Shown piece by piece: positions 52,105-59,602 of a stretch of DNA of 64,000 bases. This stretch comes from an uncultured Clostridia bacterium (lineage in GTDB: Bacteria; Bacillota; Clostridia; Christensenellales; UBA1242), in the NCBI GenBank assembly GCA_934757865.1, contig CAKVLS010000001.1, forward strand, positions 1-64,000, given 5' to 3'. The notes under the pieces are model-generated. The model was not told the origin of the DNA and ran no database searches. It saw only the letters and a program-made list of their open reading frames with translations. How positions within the stretch are numbered: the first letter of the stretch is position 1; the number at the start of each line of letters is the position of its first letter. The translations under genes and the position numbers were made by a program.

Positions 52105-53307
52105 ATGGCAAAAGCTAAATTTGATAGAAGCAAGCCACACATTAACATTGGTACAATCGGACACGTTGACCATGGTAAGACAACTTTAACTGCCGCTATT
52201 ACTATGTGGGCAGCTGCAAAAGGTTTTGCAGAAAAAATGAGATACGAAGATATCGATAAGGCTCCAGAAGAGAGAGCAAGAGGTATCACAATCAACACAG
52301 CTCACGTTGAGTATCAAACTGAGAAAAGACACTATGCACACGTAGACTGCCCAGGACACGCAGACTATGTTAAAAACATGATTACTGGTGCTGCACAAAT
52401 GGACGGTGCTATCCTAGTAGTTGCTGCTACTGATGGTGTTATGCCTCAAACAAGAGAGCACATTCTTCTTGCTCGTCAAGTAGGTGTTCCTTACATCGTA
52501 GTATTTATGAACAAAGTAGACCAAGTAGACGATCCTGAGCTACTTGACCTAGTAGAGATGGAAATCAGAGAAATCCTTAACGAGTATGGATTCCCTGGTG
52601 ACACAACTCCTATTATCAAAGGTTCAGCTCTAAAAGCTCTTGAAGCTGCTCAAGCTGGTCGTGTTGATGATCCTGCATGCAAATGCATCGAAGAGCTTAT
52701 GAACGCTGTTGATACATGGATTCCAGAGCCAAAGAGAGCTACTGATCAACCATTCTTGATGCCTATCGAAGACGTATTCACAATCACTGGTCGTGGTACT
52801 GTTGCTACTGGTAGAGTAGAGAGAGGTGTTGTAAAAGTTGGTGACGTTGTTGATATCGTAGGTATGGGTTCTAACAAGAACACTACAATCACAGGCGTTG
52901 AAATGTTTAGAAAACTTCTTGACCAAGCTCAAGCTGGTGATAACATCGGTGTTCTACTTCGTGGTATCCAAAGAAACGAAGTTGAGCGTGGACAAGTTCT
53001 TGCTAAACCAGGTTCAATCAAACCTCACACAAAATTCACAGCAGAAGTTTACGTTCTAAAGAAAGAAGAGGGTGGCCGTCATACTCCATTCTTCAATGGT
53101 TACAGACCACAATTCTACTTCAGAACAACTGACGTTACTGGTTCAATCGAGCTTCCAAAGGGCGTTGAGATGGTAATGCCTGGTGATAACATCACTATGA
53201 CTATCGACCTAATCACTCCAATCGCTATTGAGCAAGGTCTTCGTTTCGCTATCCGTGAAGGTGGCAGAACTGTTGGTTCAGGCGTTGTTTCTGCAATCAT
53301 CGAATAA
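52105..53307 (+). CDS. tuf: Translation elongation factor Tu
   Basis: EF-Tu delivers aminoacyl-tRNA to the ribosome. The 400-residue protein has GHVDHGKT (19-26), [13 protein letters not shown] and NKVD, followed by the two beta-barrel domains ([38 protein letters not shown]). AGGAGG precedes ATG 52105. Unlike many str operons it has its own promoter, set within an inverted repeat, and a 140-base gap from fusA, so it can be expressed separately from the ribosomal proteins. A strong terminator closes the region. Confidence 0.98.
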   Translation: MAKAKFDRSKPHINIGTIGHVDHGKTTLTAAITMWAAAKGFAEKMRYEDIDKAPEERARGITINTAHVEYQTEKRHYAHVDCPGHADYVKNMITGAAQMDGAILVVAATDGVMPQTREHILLARQVGVPYIVVFMNKVDQVDDPELLDLVEMEIREILNEYGFPGDTTPIIKGSALKALEAAQAGRVDDPACKCIEELMNAVDTWIPEPKRATDQPFLMPIEDVFTITGRGTVATGRVERGVVKVGDVVDIVGMGSNKNTTITGVEMFRKLLDQAQAGDNIGVLLRGIQRNEVERGQVLAKPGSIKPHTKFTAEVYVLKKEEGGRHTPFFNGYRPQFYFRTTDVTGSIELPKGVEMVMPGDNITMTIDLITPIAIEQGLRFAIREGGRTVGSGVVSAIIE

Positions 53308-53316
53308 TTTTGATTA

Positions 53317-53348
53317 CAAAAAACTCACACATTTGTGTGAGTTTTTTT
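53317..53348 (+). terminator. Intrinsic terminator after tuf
   Basis: A 13-bp stem (AAAAACTCACACA/TGTGTGAGTTTTT) with a two-to-three-base loop and T run. Confidence 0.92.
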
Positions 53349-53465
53349 ATTTTTTACATATCCATAATAATTTGCTATTATTTGCAAAATTTTTTATTAA
53401 AAAATAATAAGACATTTTTTATCTTTATGCTATAATGAAATTGTAAATTAGTTATAAGAACTTAT

Positions 53466-53479
53466 CTTTTGGCCAAAAG
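53466..53479. promoter_or_regulatory. 14-bp palindrome upstream of the permease gene
   Basis: CTTTTGGCCAAAAG is a perfect palindrome about 100 bases before the start codon. A TATAAT (53494-53499) follows, but with no good -35. A TTGACA (53521) and TATAAT (53541) pair has only 14 bases between. It may be an operator. Confidence 0.35.
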
Positions 53480-53580
53480 TTTAACTAAATGCATATAATC
53501 TTTTATGCAAAATGTAACTTTTGACAATAATATAAGGTCTTATAATGTGTATTAGATTATTAGTTGATAAGGAAAAAGTT

Positions 53581-55032
53581 ATGAAGAATTTTAACTTTAA
53601 TCGAAAAAATAGCAGGGTTTGGCCTCTAATAATTATCTGCGTTATTCTTGCCTTTGCCATAGTGTTTGGCTGGGGTAAAGATATTGGTCATGCTTTGGGG
53701 CTTTTGCTTGCGGGAGCAACACCAGCACTAATAGGAGCATTACTTGCTTTTATGTTCTATAGGTTTGTTAACCTCATCGAACAGAAACTTTTGAAAAACG
53801 CTTTCAAAAATAGCAAGCACGCTTTTGGTATCAAAAGAACAATATCTATAATTGTTGTTTTGATCATTATTCTTGGGCTTGCAGCATTTTTGATTTATCT
53901 ATTTATTCCTAAGATGGTAGAGCTTATCACTGAACTATACACCAATAGAAGCGAATATATTATCAAAACAAAAGATCAACTATCTACTTTCGTTAATGGC
54001 ATTTTTGGTGCAGACCTTAGCCAAAGTGTAGTCGACTTTGTCGATAGAGTAGTAGATGCTATCAGCAATGTCTATAATAACGCATTGCCTAAACTTCTAG
54101 AGATTTCTACAACAGCTCTTAGCGTTGTAGGTATAGGTATCATTAGTATACTTCTTACCGTTTGGTTCATTAAGGACAAAGAAAAAATCTCAGGTTTCTA
54201 CAAGAGATATGTATATTCTATATGCTCTAATGAGCAAGCTGATAAAGTTATGCACATAACTCAAAAATCAGATGAAATTCTATTTAACTACTTTATTAGT
54301 AAATTTATTGAAGTTGCAATACTTATTGTACTTACAGGCTTCTTATATATGATCTTAGGTGTTCCTTACACTTGGGAACTTGCAATTATTATATCAGTAT
54401 TTAACTTTATTCCTTATGTCGGCGTATTCATTGGACTTGTTCCTGTTGTACTTATCACAATCATATTTACAACTATCGGCACAGCAATATATACAGTTAT
54501 CTTCACAGCCCTAATATTCGCTTTAGTTACTGGCGTTGTTACACCATTTATTATTGGCTCAAAAATCAATATTAGCGGACTTGTCGTTGGTATTTCTATA
54601 CTTTTAGGTGGAGCAGTGTTTGGTATCCCTGGTATGCTATTCGCACCACCAGTAGTTGCAATCCTTGGTGTAATACTAGAAGAAAATATGAAAGAGCGTG
54701 AAAGACAAAAAGCACTTTTGGCAGAGCAAAATATCGCGATGTCAGGAGCTCCAAATGGCAAAACTGTTAGCGCTCAAACTGACACTTCAAAGCCTCAAGA
54801 AGAGAATAAAGAATCTCAAAAACTAGAGTTATCAAATAACGAAACTTTAGAAACTCAAAATCAAAATGCTGAGCCTAAGAAGAGAGCAAAAGCTGCCACA
54901 AAAACTTCTAAAAAGTCCGCATCACAAGCTAAGCCAAAAACAAATACAAGCAAGACAACAACTAAAAATGCATCTACAAAAACGGCTAAAAATAAGAGCC
55001 AAAAAGAAGAACCTCAAGAAGTGAACAAATAG
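53581..55032 (+). CDS. AI-2E family permease with long basic tail
   Basis: The 483-residue protein has about eight membrane segments and the AI-2E (PF01594-type) pattern: WPLIIICVILAFAI near the start, then YFISKFIEVAILIVLTGFLYMILG, FNFIPYVGVFIG, and SGLVVGISILLGGAVFGIPGMLFAPP. Members export small molecules or ions; the substrate here is unknown. Residues about 385-483 form a low-complexity Lys/Thr/Ser/Ala-rich tail, presumably cytoplasmic, which is not part of the usual family. ATG 53581 is chosen because AAGGA (53569-53573) lies seven bases upstream; an in-frame ATG at 53545 overlaps a possible -10 box. It is a single gene, ending toward the bidirectional hairpin at 55195. Confidence 0.85.
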   Translation: MKNFNFNRKNSRVWPLIIICVILAFAIVFGWGKDIGHALGLLLAGATPALIGALLAFMFYRFVNLIEQKLLKNAFKNSKHAFGIKRTISIIVVLIIILGLAAFLIYLFIPKMVELITELYTNRSEYIIKTKDQLSTFVNGIFGADLSQSVVDFVDRVVDAISNVYNNALPKLLEISTTALSVVGIGIISILLTVWFIKDKEKISGFYKRYVYSICSNEQADKVMHITQKSDEILFNYFISKFIEVAILIVLTGFLYMILGVPYTWELAIIISVFNFIPYVGVFIGLVPVVLITIIFTTIGTAIYTVIFTALIFALVTGVVTPFIIGSKINISGLVVGISILLGGAVFGIPGMLFAPPVVAILGVILEENMKERERQKALLAEQNIAMSGAPNGKTVSAQTDTSKPQEENKESQKLELSNNETLETQNQNAEPKKRAKAATKTSKKSASQAKPKTNTSKTTTKNASTKTAKNKSQKEEPQEVNK

Positions 55033-55194
55033 TCTCATTATATCAATATGTCGCTTTTAGGCACATTTAACGGCTCAAAATCGTGGATTTTATACTACTA
55101 GCTTCATTATATATTTATATTTATCAAAAGTCTTCACTACTTGTGAGCTAATATGAGGCAAAAAGATATTATTATTTAGAGTTATTAAATAAAC

Positions 55195-55228
55195 AAAAAA
55201 GAACTGATTATAGGCAGTTCTTTTTTGT
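55195..55228. terminator. Bidirectional terminator, copy 1 of a 34-nt repeat
   Basis: AAAAAAGAACTG and CAGTTCTTTTTT form the stem, so it can end both the permease (+) and the acyltransferase (-). It overlaps the last codons and the stop of the acyltransferase. Positions 56681-56714 repeat it with one mismatch. Confidence 0.85.
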
Positions 55229-56269
55229 AAGTCTTTGATATAGCTTATTAACAATGGTAGACATAATTATTACAACGGTAAGGCTAGTCAAAGTATATAG
55301 AAATTGATTGCTAATTATTCCAAAAAATATCTCTTGAATTAGTCCGTGAAGCAAATATATTTCGAGACTAATGTTGCCAAGGAAGTCAAGTGTTGGACTT
55401 GACAAAGTAATCTTTTGGTTGATAGTTAATATTAGTGTCATAATCAAAATAGGCAACAAAAACTCTTTTATAATTGTAAATAAAATTTGTCCTTCACTAA
55501 GTGGCATTTGAATATCAATAAGCAGAATAACAGTTACGACTATAATACCAATAAAATACCAAAAGTATTTGCTTAAAAAGTTGTTTATTTTTTGAGAAAG
55601 GTAGAAGTAAAGTATCCCAAAGAACAAACAATATATTGCTCGTATGTATAAAGAAACTTCTTCAAACTTATAGCTAAAAGCAAATAAAAAAGTTGCAAAT
55701 GTAATTATAGTAAATATAGAAAATATGGTAAAAAATACTTTTTCACTTTTGTTATATTTTTTGCAGATGATATGCGTTATGGCAAATATAAAATATATTA
55801 TTAAAATGCTAGTTATGTACCATGAGTTGCTGTTGGCTCGTACAAAATCGTTGAAGGCATCTAGTCCAAGTCCTGCTGTGATGAATGTAATCGCATCATA
55901 AGATATTCCACGAGTAATGTCAGCTATTATGTATAGTAGATTGATAAAAACATGTAATAGATACAACTTTGGGATTTTACTTTTTAGCAGATTTTTTGCA
56001 TATCCCGGCCTTTTGCGGCTAATCATGAGCCCATAGCCGGAGATGAAAAAAAACACCCCAACGCCAATACTACCAATATCATTAAGTATAAGACTAAGTA
56101 CAGGTAAAGAACTAAAGGCATTATATTTATAAGATATATGGTGCAAAAATATAAGTATAGCAAAAAGTCCTTTCAGTCCGTTTGTATCAGATTTTGTAAA
56201 TGGTGCTACTGAGTTCGTTTTTGCGGCATTAGTCAGCAGTCCAATAATCAGCAGTGGATATATTAACAT
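55208..56269 (-). CDS. Membrane acyltransferase (acyltransferase-3 / OafA-like)
   Basis: The 353-residue protein has about ten membrane segments and the acyltransferase-3 signature: LKGLFAILIFLHHISYK near the start (the conserved histidine region), then GVGVFFFISGYGLM. The family O-acylates sugars of cell-surface polymers; the acceptor here is unknown. AGAGG lies six bases before the ATG at 56269. It diverges from the XRE regulator at 56353 across an 83-base gap holding two operator-like repeats, so the regulator probably controls it. A minus-strand promoter TTGCAA (56320-56315) with TACACT at 18 bases overlaps those sites. The terminator overlaps the last codons. Confidence 0.85.
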   Translation of the reverse strand: MLIYPLLIIGLLTNAAKTNSVAPFTKSDTNGLKGLFAILIFLHHISYKYNAFSSLPVLSLILNDIGSIGVGVFFFISGYGLMISRKRPGYAKNLLKSKIPKLYLLHVFINLLYIIADITRGISYDAITFITAGLGLDAFNDFVRANSNSWYITSILIIYFIFAITHIICKKYNKSEKVFFTIFSIFTIITFATFLFAFSYKFEEVSLYIRAIYCLFFGILYFYLSQKINNFLSKYFWYFIGIIVVTVILLIDIQMPLSEGQILFTIIKEFLLPILIMTLILTINQKITLSSPTLDFLGNISLEIYLLHGLIQEIFFGIISNQFLYTLTSLTVVIIMSTIVNKLYQRLTKKNCL

Positions 56270-56298
56270 ACGAAACCTCTTTATATTTAGAGTGTATC

Positions 56299-56343
56299 AC
56301 AAGAATACTTGTATTTGCAAATAAAATACAAGAATAATTGTAT
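56299..56343. promoter_or_regulatory. Paired operator-like repeats between acyltransferase and XRE genes
   Basis: ACAAGAATACTTGTAT (56299-56314) and ACAAGAATAATTGTAT (56328-56343) match at 15 of 16 bases, 29 bases apart. Each is itself an inverted repeat (ACAAG/CTTGT; ATACAA/TTGTAT). They cover the shared promoter region and are the natural sites for the adjacent XRE protein. Confidence 0.7.
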
Positions 56344-56352
56344 ACTAACTAT

Positions 56353-56559
56353 ATGAAAAATTATTTTAGTGAAAATTTGAAATTATATAGAAAGCAACTA
56401 AAATTAAGTCAGTTAGAACTTGCGACAAGAGTAGGCGTAACTCAGCAGTGTGTATCTGAGTGGGAAAATGGCAAAATAGAGCCAACGCTTACTTGCTTGT
56501 GGAAACTTGCTGATATTTTTGATATGCCTATTGATGAGCTTGTTGGTAGAGACGGCTAA
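56353..56559 (+). CDS. XRE-family helix-turn-helix regulator
   Basis: The 68-residue protein is little more than one HTH_3 domain: LKLSQLELATRVGVTQQCVSEWENGKIEPTL, then a short dimer-forming end (LADIFDMPIDELVG). Such single-domain proteins are typical local repressors. ATG 56353 is chosen over an upstream TTG at 56338, which falls inside the second operator. No ribosome site precedes the ATG; TATACT at 56341-56346 would place the transcript start on the ATG itself, suggesting a leaderless mRNA. It is divergent from the acyltransferase gene. Confidence 0.85.
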   Translation: MKNYFSENLKLYRKQLKLSQLELATRVGVTQQCVSEWENGKIEPTLTCLWKLADIFDMPIDELVGRDG

Positions 56560-56680
56560 ATGATATTCAAAAAAAGTTGTATAAGAATAGATAATATTTA
56601 TTGATTTTGTTAATAATTTGATTAAAATTTTTTAATCAAAAAAATATGCAAATATTTTAATTTGAATAATGAATAGACAA

Positions 56681-56714
56681 AAAAAAGAACTGATTATAGT
56701 CAGTTCTTTTTTGT
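56681..56714. terminator. Bidirectional terminator, copy 2 of the 34-nt repeat
   Basis: The same hairpin as at 55195-55228 with a single difference (T at 56700 for G at 55214). It lies between the XRE gene (+) and the small membrane protein gene (-), and can end both. Confidence 0.85.
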
Positions 56715-56831
56715 TGCCTAATGTTTATTTTTATTTTGTTATTATATTTGCTATTTATTTTTTATTCTATAATTGATAGCAAGTTTTTTATGGCAATTTT
56801 GGCTGTCTTTTGTAATAATCTTTTTTTTGTA

Positions 56832-57011
56832 CTAGAATACTCTGTTGTTGCATGAGCAAGAGTTACAACCTTGAGGGTAGTCGTACCCAAAACCGCCTAG
56901 TGCAAGTAGGAGTAGTAGCAAGAAATTAGTATTGGTGTTTAGGTTAGTGTCTGTTGCTGATGTGAAGATAGAGATGAGTAACACTAGTAGTATGTAAAGT
57001 TGATTATTCAT
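56832..57011 (-). CDS. Small membrane protein with Cys-containing tail (59 aa)
   Basis: The frame reads MNNQLYILLVLLISIFTSA, then NTNTN, then a second hydrophobic run (FLLLLLLALGGFG) and a tail YDYPQGCNSCSCNN with three cysteines (C-x2-C-x-C). A strong GGAGG (57016-57020) precedes the ATG at 57011. Two short membrane segments with a Gly/Cys-rich end recall small spore-associated or envelope proteins of Firmicutes, but I do not recognise the family. It is divergent from the ArsR-type regulator and ends toward the shared hairpin at 56681. Codon use (CTA, CTT) matches the neighbours. Confidence 0.65.
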   Translation of the reverse strand: MNNQLYILLVLLISIFTSATDTNLNTNTNFLLLLLLALGGFGYDYPQGCNSCSCNNRVF

Positions 57012-57141
57012 AAAACCTCCAAATATAACATATTTGTTTGTTTTTAGAGCATTTTCTACATTGTTTTCTTATATGATTATTTGAGCATATTTTGATTTTG
57101 TAAGATAATTAGTGTGTTAATATATTTTTTTGGGGGTAAAT

Positions 57142-57486
57142 ATGAACAACACTAAACTTATGACAATAAACGAAAATGACTATTCAAACTTAAAGTATTA
57201 TATGCCGAGCGTAGAGGTTTTGCAACAAATGGCAAATTATTTTAGCATTTTTTCGGACTCTACTAGGCTAAAAATTTTGTCTGCGCTATCTATAAAATCT
57301 ATGTGTGTAGGCGACTTAGCTGCTGTGCTTAGTGCCAATCAGTCAACTATTAGTCATCAGCTAAAAGGTCTAAAAGCACTAAATGTAGTGAGAGATGTAA
57401 GACAAGGCAAAATTATTTTTTATGAAATAAGCGACCAAAATATCAACGAAATTTTGCTTAACGGCGTTAATTATTTGATGTCCTAA
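57142..57486 (+). CDS. ArsR-family transcriptional regulator
   Basis: The 114-residue protein has the ArsR winged-helix pattern: FSDSTRLKILSALS, CVGDLAAVLSANQSTISHQLKGLKALNVV (recognition helix), and the wing VRQGKIIFYEI. Only one cysteine lies in the usual metal-site helix (CVGDL rather than ELCVCDL), so classical thiolate metal sensing is doubtful. ATG 57142 follows a GGGGG-type site and is preferred over the in-frame TTG at 57130. A weak promoter (TTGAGC, 17 bases, GATAAT at 57104-57109) lies upstream. It lies 60 bases before the glycosyltransferase, which it may regulate. Confidence 0.9.
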   Translation: MNNTKLMTINENDYSNLKYYMPSVEVLQQMANYFSIFSDSTRLKILSALSIKSMCVGDLAAVLSANQSTISHQLKGLKALNVVRDVRQGKIIFYEISDQNINEILLNGVNYLMS

Positions 57487-57546
57487 GCCAAAATATTTGC
57501 TAAAAATGTCCTTATGTGTTACCATATAAATGGAGATGTGTGATAT

Positions 57547-58761
57547 ATGGAACAAAAAGACAAAAAATTAACTATCGCTGAGATGACAGATACTTTTTAT
57601 CCAATAGTTAACGGCGTAGTAACTGTTGTTGATAAACTTACAACTGCACTGAACAAAACAGACAATGCGTTTGTTTGCACAACTCGTGGCGGAACTAAAA
57701 AGGGTAGAACAACTAAGACTTTCCCATACGAGCTATACACATGCAGAGGATTCTTTGTCCCTGTCCAAAAAGACGGCTGGTCTTGTATTTCACTTGACCG
57801 CAAGTTTAGAAAAGCTGTCATGGCAAAAGATATTGATGTTATTCATTGCCATACAATTTTTAGACAGTTTGCCTTTGCTAAAAAGATAGCTAAGAAAAAA
57901 CATGTTCCTATTATCATAACAGTACACACACAATCTCATTATGACCTTAAAAAGTTTTTGAAGTTTGATTGCTTGGTAAAATCTGCTATGAAAAAACTTG
58001 TTAGAACATATAACCAAGCAGACCAAATTTGGGCGCTTAACGAAGGTGTTAAACAATACCTAATCGGTTGGGGAGCAGACGAGAGCAAGATAAGAATCTT
58101 TGGCAATGCCTGTGATATAGTAGTGCCAGACAATAGAGAAGAGTTAATAAATAAGGTAAATAATTTACATGGACTAGCCGGACAAGAAAATGTATTCCTA
58201 TATACCGGTAGACTAATGGAGTACAAAAATATATTTTTGATAGCAGATAGCCTAAAAATATTAAAAGACAAAGGTGTTAACTTCAAGATGATATATGTTG
58301 GCGATGGTTTAGATAGACCAAAGCTAGAACAAAAAATTAAAGACCTAGGTCTTGAAGAAAATGTTATCTTCACAGGTATGGTAACTGACAGAAATATGAT
58401 GATAGGTTACTACCTAAGAGCTGACTTATTCTTATTCCCATCAGTATACGATACTGACGGACTAGTTAAGGCAGAGGCAGCTATATGCGACACCCCATCT
58501 GTTATGATAGAGGGGTCTATGGCAGCATTAGGATTTAAGGATAGACAAGATATTTATACATGCAAAGAAGACGCACAAAGTTTTGCAGATAAGGTATATG
58601 AGATAATAAATGACAAAGAAAACTTTGAATTTGTTAAGAAAAATGCCAAAAACGCCCTATACAAGACTTGGGATCAAAATGCAAAGCGTGCGGTACAGAT
58701 GTACAAAGACGCAATAAAAGAGTATAACGAAAAGCATACAAGCGAAAAGGAGCATAAATAA
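57547..58761 (+). CDS. GT4 family glycosyltransferase
   Basis: The 404-residue GT-B enzyme has an N-terminal acceptor domain (EMTDTFYPIVNGVVTVV, IDVIHCHTIF) and a C-terminal nucleotide-sugar domain (LYTGRLMEYKN, IYVGDGLDRPKLE, VIFTGMV). Its donor motif reads DTDGLVKAE, the D-x7-E form in place of E-x7-E; I recall this variant as common in a Firmicutes subfamily, so it is not a defect. Homologues include diacylglycerol glucosyltransferases, making a membrane glycolipid a plausible product, but the substrate is not shown. It has no membrane segment. GGAG lies eleven bases before the ATG. The methyltransferase gene starts two bases after its stop, so the two are co-expressed. Confidence 0.85.
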   Translation: MEQKDKKLTIAEMTDTFYPIVNGVVTVVDKLTTALNKTDNAFVCTTRGGTKKGRTTKTFPYELYTCRGFFVPVQKDGWSCISLDRKFRKAVMAKDIDVIHCHTIFRQFAFAKKIAKKKHVPIIITVHTQSHYDLKKFLKFDCLVKSAMKKLVRTYNQADQIWALNEGVKQYLIGWGADESKIRIFGNACDIVVPDNREELINKVNNLHGLAGQENVFLYTGRLMEYKNIFLIADSLKILKDKGVNFKMIYVGDGLDRPKLEQKIKDLGLEENVIFTGMVTDRNMMIGYYLRADLFLFPSVYDTDGLVKAEAAICDTPSVMIEGSMAALGFKDRQDIYTCKEDAQSFADKVYEIINDKENFEFVKKNAKNALYKTWDQNAKRAVQMYKDAIKEYNEKHTSEKEHK

Positions 58762-58763
58762 TT

Positions 58764-59531
58764 ATGATTGTTGATGACCTAAAATACAAAAGCATTTTGC
58801 CTTATAACAAAAAATACAACTATTATACACAGTTAGAGAGTATCGCAAGGTATCAATTTGCACTTGATTTTTTGAAGTCTAAGGGACTAAAAGATGTCCT
58901 TGATGTTGGCTGCTATAACGGCTTTGGGTGCGAGATTATGGCGGAAGGTGCTGAGAGTGTACATGGACTTGATATTAACAAAAGATATATCAATCTAGCC
59001 AACCTTTATAAAGAAAAGTTAAACTTAACCAACACTACTTTTGAGAGACTAGATGTCGGCAAAGAGAATATGCAAACTGACAAAAAGTTTGACCTTATTA
59101 CATGCTTTGATACACTAGCACATGTAGATGACGACAAGGGTCTAATCAAAAGAATCTACAATAGACTAACAGATGACGGATATGCACTAATATCTGTTCC
59201 TTGCGAGAGATTTGAGCCTATGAAGCCAGACGGGACATCAGCTGTTGCTGGACACAAACATTTTTATGAAGCGCCTAAAATCAAAAAGATGTTTGTAGAA
59301 GAGGGCTTTGAGGTTGTAGACAGACTAGGACAAGCTACATCTAATGTACTACTTAACCTAGAGAATTTCATTATAAGAAGATATGACTATCCAGAAAGAA
59401 AAGTAAAGAGTTACCATGTGTACGAAAAGGAAAATATGCAGTACTTTGCTAGACTAATAGCATATCCTAATACGAGAGATATAGAAGATAGCTATAGCAT
59501 ATTCTTGATAGTCAAAAAAGCTAAGAAATAA
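58764..59531 (+). CDS. Class I SAM-dependent methyltransferase
   Basis: The 255-residue protein carries the Rossmann-fold methyltransferase motifs: DVLDVGCYNGFG (motif I, SAM binding), VHGLDINKRYI (motif II), FDLITCFDTLAHVDD (motif IV) and LTDDGYALISVPCERF. This is the Methyltransf_11/23-like pattern seen in sugar, lipid and small-molecule methylases. The substrate is unknown. Its tight coupling to the GT4 gene (ATG two bases after that stop, ribosome site AAAAGGAG inside the upstream frame) suggests it modifies the same glycan or lipid. A terminator follows. Confidence 0.85.
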   Translation: MIVDDLKYKSILPYNKKYNYYTQLESIARYQFALDFLKSKGLKDVLDVGCYNGFGCEIMAEGAESVHGLDINKRYINLANLYKEKLNLTNTTFERLDVGKENMQTDKKFDLITCFDTLAHVDDDKGLIKRIYNRLTDDGYALISVPCERFEPMKPDGTSAVAGHKHFYEAPKIKKMFVEEGFEVVDRLGQATSNVLLNLENFIIRRYDYPERKVKSYHVYEKENMQYFARLIAYPNTRDIEDSYSIFLIVKKAKK

Positions 59532-59535
59532 TAAT

Positions 59536-59569
59536 AAAAAAAGTCACTATATTTAGTGGCTTTTTTCTT
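59536..59569 (+). terminator. Intrinsic terminator after the methyltransferase
   Basis: AAAGTCACTA/TAGTGGCTTT (one wobble) with a four-base loop and T run. Confidence 0.85.
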
Positions 59570-59602
59570 TTATAAAATATCACTTAGGTGTATAATAAAA
59601 AT

